6,388 nucleotides of DNA. Origin: Succinivibrionaceae bacterium. GTDB lineage: Bacteria > Pseudomonadota > Gammaproteobacteria > Enterobacterales > Succinivibrionaceae. Location of the stretch: positions 1-6,388 of the forward strand of contig DMTG01000070.1 of the NCBI GenBank assembly GCA_003477345.1, read 5' to 3'. Both the position numbers and the translations under genes were made by a program. The notes beneath the pieces are model-generated. The model did no database searches. It saw nothing but the letters and a program-made list of their open reading frames with translations, and was not told the origin of the DNA. Shown one piece after another: positions 1-5,949 of this stretch (its first letter is position 1; every line of letters starts with the position of its first letter).

Positions 1-1
1 T

Positions 2-136
2 TAATTAGCGAACAATGTACTAGAAACACCTCTCCACGTAATCTGGAGAAAATATCAGGTATTTACTCCTATAGTTGATCTGTTTTTCAAACAGCTTATC
101 GCATCTTTTGAAAAGGCAAATAAAGATCAGGCATAG
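2..136 (+). pseudogene. C-terminal fragment of a LysR-type transcriptional regulator
   Basis: Reading the + strand from base 5, 43 codons run to a TAG at 134-136. The peptide includes LHVIWRKYQVFTP followed by FFKQL, the typical end of a LysR effector-binding domain (hydrophobic strand, W-R/K-K, then TP and an amphipathic final helix). It aligns well with the end of the neighbouring complete regulator (LKLMWKKNRPLTP, FLEKL). The codon at 2-4 in this frame is TAA, so the reading frame is not open to the left edge. Either the gene is broken (nonsense mutation or frameshift) or only a relic remains. It is convergent with the regulator at 173-1066, about 36 bp away. The family call rests on motif resemblance in a short peptide, and how much of the gene lies left of the window is unknown. 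Confidence 0.6.
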
Positions 137-172
137 CAGCTGCATCTTAACCATCCGCATCAGAAAAGCATC

Positions 173-1066
173 TCAGTCAGACTGAGTGATCTGCATTTCC
201 TGCTTGAGCTTTTCAAGAAAGATACTGGCCTGAGGAGTAAGCGGACGGTTCTTCTTCCACATAAGTTTCAAAGAGGCTTTGGGAACACCACTTAAAGGTC
301 TGAAGGTCAGCACCTCATCGTTATCCACGGAGATAAGCTTTCTGAAGGTTATACACACACCAAGCCCCTCCATTACAAACAGCGCACCGTTATATACCAG
401 ATTATAGGTAGCACTGATGTTAAGTTTCAGGTACCTTTCATTTGGAAACCATATGGGAAAAATACGCTCATAGACCTGTTTTGCAACAATCAGCGGTTCG
501 GTTTCTATATCCATAAGACTGACAGTCTTCTTCATAGCAAGAGGATGACTCTTTTTCAGAAGAATTCCCCACTGATCAAGAAGAGGCAGCTCCAGAATAT
601 TGTATTTGCTGTCAGTAATATCATGCACTGTGAAAATCAGATCATCCAGGCCCTTATTCAGTCTCTCCATGACATCATTCGCATTGCCACTATGAAGGTG
701 AGTGCAGATGTGAGTTCCTTCATTTCTCAACATCGCGATTATTCTGGCTATATAGCGAATAGAATCAGTTTCAGGACAGCCAATAAAAAGGTTACCACTA
801 AGAGAGTTCTTTTTTTTAACAAATTCTTCTTTGGTTTTATCTACCAGGTTAAGGATATCTACAGCTCGATTAAAAAACAGAAGCCCCTCGTCAGTCAGTC
901 TGATGTTGTAGTTGGTTCTGTGAAAAAGTTTTACCTTAAGTTCATACTCAAGATCTTTTAGCTGTCTGGACATGGTTGGCTGGGTTATGTGCAGGTTTTC
1001 GGCAGCCTTGGACATATTGCCGACTTTAGCCATCTCAACAAAATATCTTAAGACCCTATTTTCCAT
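173..1066 (-). CDS. LysR-family transcriptional regulator
   Basis: This 297-residue protein has the usual LysR length. Residues about 3-60 form the winged helix-turn-helix, with the signature AAENLHITQPTMSRQLKDLE (about 21-40) followed by LFHR and LTDEG. A linker helix (about 65-90) leads into the periplasmic-binding-protein-like effector domain (about 91-290). The ATG at 1066 is preceded by AAGGGG seven bases upstream on the - strand, which supports this start. Transcription is divergent from the flavoprotein-hydrolase-cupin operon that begins 150 bp away, the classic arrangement in which a LysR protein controls its neighbours and itself, so those three genes are its likely targets. The inducer is unknown. 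The gene ends with TGA, which shows that TGA serves as a normal stop here. Confidence 0.93.
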   Translation of the reverse strand: MENRVLRYFVEMAKVGNMSKAAENLHITQPTMSRQLKDLEYELKVKLFHRTNYNIRLTDEGLLFFNRAVDILNLVDKTKEEFVKKKNSLSGNLFIGCPETDSIRYIARIIAMLRNEGTHICTHLHSGNANDVMERLNKGLDDLIFTVHDITDSKYNILELPLLDQWGILLKKSHPLAMKKTVSLMDIETEPLIVAKQVYERIFPIWFPNERYLKLNISATYNLVYNGALFVMEGLGVCITFRKLISVDNDEVLTFRPLSGVPKASLKLMWKKNRPLTPQASIFLEKLKQEMQITQSD

Positions 1067-1145
1067 AACGCTACCCCTTATTCCCGAGCAATATTTACTC
1101 TTTTTAATATAACGCAGCTTAAGATCAGTTATTCATTTTTTTTAA

Positions 1146-1159
1146 TTCTAATTATAGAA
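1146..1159. promoter_or_regulatory. LysR-box-like dyad in the divergent intergenic region
   Basis: TTCTA-ATTA-TAGAA is an interrupted inverted repeat that contains the T-N11-A pattern (T1146, A1158) typical of LysR recognition sites. It lies about 50 bp upstream of the expected transcription start of the flavoprotein operon, near the usual recognition-site position. The region is very AT-rich, so such dyads can arise by chance. Binding by the adjacent regulator is inferred. Confidence 0.4.
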
Positions 1160-1160
1160 A

Positions 1161-1193
1161 ATAAGTAATTGAATAATTAGGAGGATTACTTAT
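1161..1193. promoter_or_regulatory. Perfect 9-bp inverted repeat overlapping the operon promoter (candidate operator)
   Basis: ATAAGTAAT (1161-1169) and ATTACTTAT (1185-1193) are exact reverse complements separated by 15 bp. The left arm touches the proposed -35 hexamer and the right arm covers the first half of the proposed -10, so a dimer bound here would directly control RNA polymerase access. It could be the activation or repression half of the LysR-protein operator, or an operator for another factor. The repeat is seen directly, and its role is inferred. Confidence 0.5.
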
Positions 1194-1196
1194 ACT
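1169..1196 (+). promoter_or_regulatory. Candidate sigma70 promoter of the three-gene operon
   Basis: TTGAAT (1169-1174) and TATACT (1191-1196) are separated by 16 bp and match the -35 and -10 consensus at four and five of six positions. Transcription would start near 1202, leaving a short leader of about 15 bases that contains the ribosome-binding site AGGGAG just before the ATG at 1217. The strong AGGAGG at 1179-1184 falls inside the spacer, so it is not this gene's ribosome-binding site. Confidence 0.5.
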
Positions 1197-1216
1197 CTCT
1201 AAAAAAGGGAGATAAC

Positions 1217-1756
1217 ATGAAAAATATCCTAATCATATCCTCCTCCTTAAGAGCGGGAAGCAACTCAGAAATGATTGCACTTGAGGTTCAAAGGGGGGCG
1301 GCAGAAGCATCAAACAAGGTTGAATTTGTTTCCTTAAAGGATAAGAAAATCAATTTCTGCCTGGGCTGTCTAAAATGCCAGAAAAAAGGAAAATGCATAA
1401 TTGATGATGATATGAGAGAACTTACAGAAAAAATGTTCAATGCAGATACTGTAGTTTTCTCAACTCCAATCTACTATTACGAAATGTCAGGGCTTTTGAA
1501 AACATTTTTAGATCGCTGTAATCCTCTTTATATACAGGACTATAAATTCAGAGAGTTTTATCTGTTAACCGCCTCAGCAGAGAACACCGATACTGTTTAT
1601 AAAAATGCGCAGAACGGAATTCAGGGCTTCGTGGACTGTTTTCCTAAAGCTAAATTTATGGGGGTGTTTTCTGGTGGTGGCTTAACCAATCCCAACGAAA
1701 TCAAAACTCACGGAGAAATTTTAAGTAAGGCCTATGAATTTGGTAAAAAGATTTAA
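1217..1756 (+). CDS. Flavodoxin-fold NAD(P)H-dependent FMN oxidoreductase (iron-sulfur flavoprotein-like)
   Basis: This 179-residue cytoplasmic protein has no signal peptide. The N-terminus MKNILIISSSLRAGSNSE is the first beta strand and FMN-phosphate loop of the flavodoxin-like reductase superfamily. STPIYYYEMSGLLKTFLDR (about 82-100) is the second flavin-contact segment, and a VFSGGG loop follows near the C-terminus. Residues Cys48, Cys51, Cys54 and Cys60 form CX2CX2CX5C, the compact cysteine pattern that binds a 4Fe-4S cluster in archaeal and bacterial iron-sulfur flavoproteins, so electron transfer via FMN and possibly Fe-S is likely. Many relatives are annotated as quinone, azo or nitro reductases, and the substrate is not evident. 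It is first in the operon, with AGGGAG five bases before the ATG, and its TAA is 13 bp before the next gene. Confidence 0.88.
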   Translation: MKNILIISSSLRAGSNSEMIALEVQRGAAEASNKVEFVSLKDKKINFCLGCLKCQKKGKCIIDDDMRELTEKMFNADTVVFSTPIYYYEMSGLLKTFLDRCNPLYIQDYKFREFYLLTASAENTDTVYKNAQNGIQGFVDCFPKAKFMGVFSGGGLTNPNEIKTHGEILSKAYEFGKKI

Positions 1757-1769
1757 TCAGGAGATAACC

Positions 1770-2741
1770 ATGAAAGCATCCATGAAAAAACTAGCATTAC
1801 TGCTTCCAGTTTGCCTCTTTTCTTTCTCTGTGATGGCAGCAGATCTCAGTCAGTATTCTGACGGAGAATCAGAGCTTACTCAGAACTACATCAAAGCCAC
1901 CATGAATTCTTATTTTTCTGGTGCTAAGAAAAATAAATCTATACCGTTTAAGGCTGTTAGCGGGTGGGTACAAGAAAAGTGGCAGCAGAATACTCTTCCA
2001 ATGGAAAAGCTGAACAGAAATCTGCATAAAAATGGCAGAGTAATTCTGCAGCTGCACGGTGGCGGTTATGTTTTAGGTTTAAACGATAACTACCGTAAAT
2101 TTGCGCAGAAACAGGCTGATAGTATCAAAGCCGATACTGTATACATGTTTGATTACAGACATGCTCCTCAGCATACATACCCTGCAGCTTTAGAGGATGC
2201 AGTAATCGCTTATAAGAAGGTTCTTGCAGATGGTAATAATCCAGAGAATATTATTCTAATGGGCGACTCTGCAGGGGGAAATCTGGCTTTGGTTCTTGGA
2301 GTAAGACTCAGAGAACTTAATCTGCCCCAGCCTCGAGCAATGATACTGATGTCTCCATGGACTGCTATGAATGATGTGCCTTCTCACTTGAATAACCAGA
2401 CCAAGGATGCTGTATTAGGAAAAAATACACCACTATTCCCTGAGATGTACAAGCTTTCATATGCAAAGGGATATAACTCTGCTGATCCAAAGCTGTCCCC
2501 TTTATACGCGGATTTATCAGGGCTTCCTCCTATGCTGATTCAGACAGGAAGCTACGAGCTGCTTTATTCAGACAGTGTTCTTCTGAATAAAGCTGCTGAT
2601 AAAGCAGGCGTTAAGAACAAGTTAAGTGTTTACAATGGAATGCCTCACGATTTTATGCTGGTATTGCCAGAGCTTCCTCAAACCATCGCTGCCTTTGAGG
2701 AAATGGGAGCATTTGCTGACGAGATATTTGGTAGCAACTAA
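1770..2741 (+). CDS. Exported alpha/beta hydrolase (HSL-type esterase/lipase)
   Basis: The chosen ATG at 1770 has AGGAG six bases upstream and gives 323 residues. An in-frame start at 1734 overlaps the previous gene, has no such site and would spoil the signal peptide. Residues 1-23 are a Sec signal peptide: basic MKASMKK, hydrophobic LALLLPVCLFSFS, and VMA before the cleavage. The mature enzyme carries the hormone-sensitive-lipase features: oxyanion-hole HGGGY (96-100), nucleophile elbow GDSAGG with Ser167, and catalytic His293 in PHDF. At the acid position the motif is GSYELL with Glu263 rather than the usual Asp; Asp268 is an alternative. It should hydrolyse small esters or lactones in the periplasm. 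It sits mid-operon between the flavoprotein and the CMD-cupin protein, and the gap to the next gene is 24 bp. The family is secure, the substrate unknown. Confidence 0.9.
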   Translation: MKASMKKLALLLPVCLFSFSVMAADLSQYSDGESELTQNYIKATMNSYFSGAKKNKSIPFKAVSGWVQEKWQQNTLPMEKLNRNLHKNGRVILQLHGGGYVLGLNDNYRKFAQKQADSIKADTVYMFDYRHAPQHTYPAALEDAVIAYKKVLADGNNPENIILMGDSAGGNLALVLGVRLRELNLPQPRAMILMSPWTAMNDVPSHLNNQTKDAVLGKNTPLFPEMYKLSYAKGYNSADPKLSPLYADLSGLPPMLIQTGSYELLYSDSVLLNKAADKAGVKNKLSVYNGMPHDFMLVLPELPQTIAAFEEMGAFADEIFGSN

Positions 2742-2765
2742 TAGATTTCACCGGGGAATAACTTG

Positions 2766-3650
2766 ATGAAAACAGTAAATTCTGTATTTAAAAAGACAGT
2801 TTGCTCTTTTGCTATTGCTTTAGTTTCTTTTTCAGCAGTTAGCGCAACACAAGGAACAGAAAATAAGATGATTAACAAAGTTACTCAGACAGCAGGTCGT
2901 GATGTTTTAGGAAAATTTGCTCCAGAATTTGCTCATTTCAATGATGATGTTTTATTTGGAGAAAACTGGAATAACCAGGATCTGAGCTTAAAAACCAGAA
3001 GTCTTATTACCGTTGTAGCGTTGGTTTCCTCAGGGATTACAGACAGTTCACTCAAATATCATCTGGAGAATGCCAAGAAAAACGGGGTTACTAAAAATGA
3101 AATTGCTGCGGCCATTACCCATATTGCTTTTTATGCAGGATGGCCTAAGGCTTGGGCTGCATTCAATTTAGCCAAAGATGTCTGGACCGATGGCAGAAAT
3201 GAAAAAACAGAGCTGCCTCCAGAACTTTTAGAGCATCAGAGCAGAATGCTCTTCCCTGTAGGCAAGTTCAACGAAGCCTATGCCAAGTATTTTACCAAGA
3301 AGAGTTATCTTGCTCCAATCTCTACAGAACAGGTTGGCATCTACAATGTCACCTTTGAACCTGAATGCAGAAATAACTGGCATATTCACCATGCCAAAAA
3401 AGGTGGCGGGCAGATCCTGATTGGCGTTGCAGGTAAAGGCTTATATAAAGAAGAAGGAAAGGTGATAAAAGTCATCAACCCTGGAGATGTAATCAATATT
3501 CCGGCAAATGTTAAGCACTGGCATGGCGCTGCTCCTGATGGATATTTCTCACATCTTGCAGTTGAGGTACCAGGTGAAGAAACTTCTAACGAATGGCTAG
3601 AAGCGGTTTCCGACGAGGAATATAAAAGGGAACTGACAACACTTAAGTAA
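2766..3650 (+). CDS. Exported carboxymuconolactone decarboxylase-like/cupin fusion protein
   Basis: The ATG at 2766 lies eight bases after GGGGA and gives 294 residues; a TTG one codon upstream is less likely. Residues 1-27 form a Sec signal peptide (basic MKTVNSVFKK, a hydrophobic stretch, VSA before the cleavage). Residues about 45-145 match the CMD/AhpD-like fold, with KTRSLITVVALVSSG and EIAAAITHIAFYAGWPKA. It lacks the CxxC of peroxidase-type AhpD, so it is not an AhpD peroxidase. Residues about 185-275 are a cupin barrel with WHIHH, GGGQIL, PGDVINIP and KHWHGAA; the likely metal ligands are His206, His208, Gln216 and His251, as in small metal-dependent cupins. The CMD-cupin fusion is a widespread family of unclear chemistry. 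It closes the operon, and only a weak hairpin follows, not a clear terminator. Confidence 0.88.
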   Translation: MKTVNSVFKKTVCSFAIALVSFSAVSATQGTENKMINKVTQTAGRDVLGKFAPEFAHFNDDVLFGENWNNQDLSLKTRSLITVVALVSSGITDSSLKYHLENAKKNGVTKNEIAAAITHIAFYAGWPKAWAAFNLAKDVWTDGRNEKTELPPELLEHQSRMLFPVGKFNEAYAKYFTKKSYLAPISTEQVGIYNVTFEPECRNNWHIHHAKKGGGQILIGVAGKGLYKEEGKVIKVINPGDVINIPANVKHWHGAAPDGYFSHLAVEVPGEETSNEWLEAVSDEEYKRELTTLK

Positions 3651-3720
3651 CTTTATGTATGTATAAGCAGATGTCATCAGTGTACTTGATGTGAAATCGC
3701 TTTAAACAGAGAGGGGGATG

Positions 3721-3740
3721 CGGACAAAATCCTGGACCGT
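3721..3740 (-). repeat. Possible terminal inverted repeat of the first IS3 relic
   Basis: CGGACAAAATCCTGGACCGT lies just beyond the transposase 3' end and resembles the GGAC/GTCC-containing ends of many IS3-family elements. No matching opposite end was found at the other side, as expected if that side is deleted. The call is by position and style only. Confidence 0.3.
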
Positions 3741-3744
3741 TTTT

Positions 3745-4329
3745 TTATGAATGAGACAACCTGTATTGTACAGGACTCATTCCCCCTAAGTTAAGTTTTA
3801 TTCTTTCATTGTTGTACCAATATAGGTATTTATCTAAATAATTCTTAAATTTTTCAAGATCATAACCTTTAAAATCATGGTTATAGAAACATTCGTTCTT
3901 AATCCTTCCAAAAACTCCTTCACAGCCTGCATTATCAGGAGTGTTGCCTTTGTTGGACATAGATCTGATTAGTCCGTTTTTTTTTATAATTTTGAGCCAT
4001 TCAGGTCATCTGTAATGACAGCCCCTGTCTGAATGGACAATAGTGGACTGGCAGTCTGCTTTTCTAATAGCGCATTCAAGAGTAGTATTGACAAGACTGG
4101 CAGAAGCTCTTTTTCCAATCTGCCAGGATATAATTTCGTCGTTATAACAGTCTCTGATTATTGAAAGATAAAGCTTTCCTGAAGCAATAGCAAACTCAGA
4201 GATATCGGTTAGCCACTTCTGGTTAGGCTTATCTGCAGTAAAGTCTCTATTTATAATGTTTTCAGCTGCTGTAGAAATTTCTCCTACGGTTAGTTTCAAA
4301 GAAGTTGCGACAAATTTGTGATCACCTCG
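3745..4329 (-). pseudogene. IS3-family transposase (orfB) relic, interrupted by TGA
   Basis: On the - strand the frame reads the integrase-core of an IS3-type OrfB: NRDFTADKPNQKWLTDISEF, then VHSDRGCHYR, a TGA at 4006-4008, then PEWLKIIKKNGLIRS and the C-terminal domain (DNAGCEGVFGRIKNE, YWYNNERIKLNLGGMSPVQY). Both halves are in one frame, so a single stop separates them; family members usually have Trp there (CHYRWP). Counting from the TTG at 4299, the triad is Asp32, Asp91 and Glu127 with D-X35-E spacing. The N-terminal DNA-binding part of OrfB is missing, and the frame closes at TGA 4330-4332. TGA ends other genes here, so this is a nonsense mutation rather than recoding. Confidence 0.85.
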
Positions 4330-4440
4330 TCATTGTTTTTTTTCTTTTCTTGGAAAATTGGGGTGCGGGGGGAGAAAACTTCTTTCCTTAGTTCTCAAAC
4401 CGCTGTCCTCATAACTCTTTAGAGATGAATCTGCTCCATG
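4322..4440 (-). pseudogene. Possible decayed orfA tail of an IS3 element
   Basis: Between the two transposase relics the - strand reads SLKSYEDSGLRTKE in one frame (about 4425-4384) and SPPAPQFSKKRKKTMTR in another (about 4372-4325). The first resembles the (S/A)YE-x-x-G-(I/L) piece of IS3 OrfA helix-turn-helix proteins. The second resembles the proline/lysine-rich linker ending in TMTR that precedes their leucine-zipper region. An A-rich run (AGAAAAAAAACA) sits here, where IS3 elements often have a slippery site. After TMTR the sequence jumps directly into mid-OrfB, suggesting an internal deletion. This is a pattern impression only. Confidence 0.3.
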
Positions 4441-4441
4441 G

Positions 4442-5209
4442 CTACACGTGAGGCCAGGCAGCCTTAGTGCCTTTGTATTCAGACTGTTTTACTGCCTTCT
4501 CTGTAGCTTTACGCTTTGAAGAAAAGCTCATGATTGATACAGATTCTGGCATCCTGTAATAGCTCTTCTTTCCAATCTCTGACTTGGCAATAATTGCATT
4601 TCTGTTATCCATAATCAGATTCCCCAGACCGTTATGGCAGTCGTTAGGAGTGATATAGTTTATGCCACTGTGAAGGTGCTCATTATTATACCAGTCATAG
4701 AACTTGTTAACCCATTCATGAGCGGTTTTGATATCACAGAAACATCTAGAAATAGGCACTGCATGACTATGTTTGAGCGTGGCAAAGGATGACTCCATAG
4801 CTGCATTGTCATTGCTATGCATTGGTCTGCTGTATGAGGCAGTAATTCCCAGGGACTCGAGCTTGGCCAGCATGTTCTGACCTTTCATTGGGCCGCCATT
4901 GTCAGAATGCAGCACAAGCCTGTCCTGAATAACTATATCGTTCGTCACGAGCTTCGTCAGGTGGCCGAAGATGGCAATATGCTCTCTGTCTAAAGATCTT
5001 TCCAGGAAACGGGCTGCAATGGTGTCTCTCTGCTCTGAATGAACCTCATAGTTAATCATTTTGCGACTGTAGAGATCCATGATTGCATACAAATATAAAT
5101 ATTCCCCGTCAATCTCTTTGTATAGATAGGTAATATCCCATACCTATATCTGATTGGGACCTGTTGCCTTAATTAAGCTTTTTCTTGTCCTTCCTATGAT
5201 TCTGTGCAC
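4442..5209 (-). pseudogene. Second IS3-family transposase (orfB) relic, 5'-truncated and interrupted by TAG
   Basis: In-frame translation begins after a TAA at 5210-5212 and reads HRIIGRTRKSLIKATGPNQI, a TAG at 5144-5146, then VWDITYLYKEIDGEYL and an open frame to the TAG at 4442. The family motif is PNQ-V/I-W-x-WDITYL, so the stop replaces the conserved Trp. The triad is Asp at 5135-5137 (WDIT), Asp at 4901-4903 (LHSDNGG) and Glu at 4793-4795 (NDNAAMES), with D-X35-E spacing. FYDWYNNEHLHSGINYITP marks the C-terminal domain. The OrfB N-terminus and orfA are missing at the 5' side, where the sequence runs into the membrane-protein gene. The downstream start near 5092 would omit the first catalytic Asp, so a shortened product should be inactive. 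Confidence 0.85.
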
Positions 5210-5742
5210 TTATACCTTATCTTTTTAATATCATGGCGAAATTCTAGTATGAGTACCATTAGCCAGAACAGGAATATTGCAGTCACGATATCATCACACA
5301 TCTGACTTTCTGCGATATCCACTAGATCAAAAATATAACCTTGCTCTGTTGTTACAAATAGCATTGCCAGTTCCCATGTGAACAGAGAGAAGCGTTTATT
5401 CATAAGTGGAATCAGTTTGTTGTCTATGTCATAAAGAAGATTACGGACTCTCTTAAACTTGATGACAAGAGGTTTTATTACAAACAGCAGAACCCATATT
5501 ATGATTTGAAGTAGCAGGTTGTACCAGATCATATCCTTCTTACAGATATCATTAGGAACACCGTTGAAATCATAATCAAAGAGAATCATATCAGGAATAT
5601 CGTCCCAGTATATGGTGTAAGTGACAGTCTCAAAGATAAGAACAAAAATGGTAGCAATAATAGCCAGAATGGTTCTTGCACTTATGCCCTGTAGAGTGTT
5701 TCCACTGACAAGAAGTTTAGTAAACTGAATAATTGAGTTCAT
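5194..5742 (-). CDS. Hypothetical multi-pass membrane protein
   Basis: The protein has 182 residues and belongs to no family I recognise. Clear hydrophobic segments lie at about 22-45, 72-96 (WYNLLLQIIIWVLLFVIKPL) and 152-168 (IVTAIFLFWLMVLILEF), with a weaker one near 118-132. After the second helix comes the basic run KFKRVR, and after the last HDIKKIRYK, suggesting cytoplasmic ends there. The acidic loop WDDIPDMILFDYDF lies between helices one and two. The ATG at 5742 has no strong ribosome-binding site. The final codons (CTES, TAG at 5194-5196) overlap sequence that in another frame encodes the edge of the adjoining transposase relic. The native C-terminus may therefore have been replaced by insertion-sequence DNA. 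A Fur-box-like site lies just upstream. Confidence 0.65.
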   Translation of the reverse strand: MNSIIQFTKLLVSGNTLQGISARTILAIIATIFVLIFETVTYTIYWDDIPDMILFDYDFNGVPNDICKKDMIWYNLLLQIIIWVLLFVIKPLVIKFKRVRNLLYDIDNKLIPLMNKRFSLFTWELAMLFVTTEQGYIFDLVDIAESQMCDDIVTAIFLFWLMVLILEFRHDIKKIRYKCTES

Positions 5743-5758
5743 GATATTTTCTGTTCAC

Positions 5759-5785
5759 TGAGAATCATTATGAGAATGATTAAAT
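5759..5785 (-). promoter_or_regulatory. Fur-box-like site upstream of the membrane-protein gene
   Basis: TGAGAATCATTATGA (5759-5773) matches the 7-1-7 Fur consensus TGATAATNATTATCA at 13 of 15 positions. A second, weaker copy, TGAGAATGATTAAAT (5771-5785), overlaps it by three bases, and together they contain AATCATT-N5-AATGATT. The site would lie across the transcription start of the gene at 5194-5742, where Fur normally represses under iron sufficiency. Iron control is inferred from the match. Confidence 0.55.
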
Positions 5786-5812
5786 TATTGTAGCTTTAGC
5801 ACGAAAATTCAA
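5784..5812 (-). promoter_or_regulatory. Candidate sigma70 promoter of the membrane-protein gene
   Basis: On the - strand TTGAAT (5807-5812) and AATAAT (5784-5789) are spaced by 17 bp. Transcription would begin around 5777, inside the Fur-like region, giving a leader of about 35 bases before the ATG at 5742. Confidence 0.4.
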
Positions 5813-5949
5813 GAAAATACCTTCTCTATCATTGAATATTATGGCCAAATACTCTAATTGTGGTCAGATCACATTTTGCTATGACTGATTTATGAGCAAG
5901 GTGGATCTGAGTTATCGCTTTTCAATTCAGTAGCTGTTCTTTATCAAAA

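Larger units (their letters stand above)
3721..5209 (-). mobile_element. Two adjoining degenerate IS3-family elements
   Basis: Two distinct IS3-family DDE transposases lie head to tail on the - strand (3745-4329 and 4442-5209), with a short orfA-like scrap between them. They are different lineages: one has HSDRGCHYR and the other HSDNGGPMKG. Neither retains a full N-terminal half and neither has a complete pair of inverted repeats, so both are probably immobile. One element probably inserted into, or was deleted against, the other. Outer limits are approximate. Confidence 0.75.

Noticed and set aside
172..186. Palindrome CTCAGTC-A-GACTGAG at the LysR 3' end as a terminator
   Set aside because: A one-base loop cannot form that hairpin as drawn, and no T-run follows on either strand.
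545..961. 138-residue + strand reading frame
   Set aside because: It lies wholly opposite the well-supported LysR gene and its translation has no recognisable domain.
1179..1184. AGGAGG as a ribosome-binding site for a leader peptide
   Set aside because: No ATG, GTG or TTG follows at a workable distance, and it falls within the promoter spacer.
1734..1769. Upstream in-frame start for the hydrolase
   Set aside because: It overlaps the previous gene and lacks a ribosome-binding site; starting at 1770 gives AGGAG spacing and a clean signal peptide.
1869..2057. 62-residue - strand reading frame
   Set aside because: It is antisense to the hydrolase gene and has no family resemblance.
3675..3691. 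CATCAG/TTGATG hairpin after the operon as a terminator
   Set aside because: The stem is six weak pairs including a G-T, with no T-tract after it.
4006..4008. TGA recoded as tryptophan (alternative genetic code)
   Set aside because: The LysR gene ends naturally at TGA, the conserved Trp positions checked in intact genes use TGG, and the second transposase is broken by TAG instead.
5860..5876. TGTGG-TCAGA-TCACA as a CRP site
   Set aside because: The spacer is five rather than six bases and the left half is imperfect; no gene starts suitably nearby.
5743..5949. Short + strand frames of about 13-15 codons (starting MAKYSN and MSKVDL)
   Set aside because: They have no ribosome-binding sites and no family match; beyond the promoter and Fur-like site I see nothing coding in this gap.
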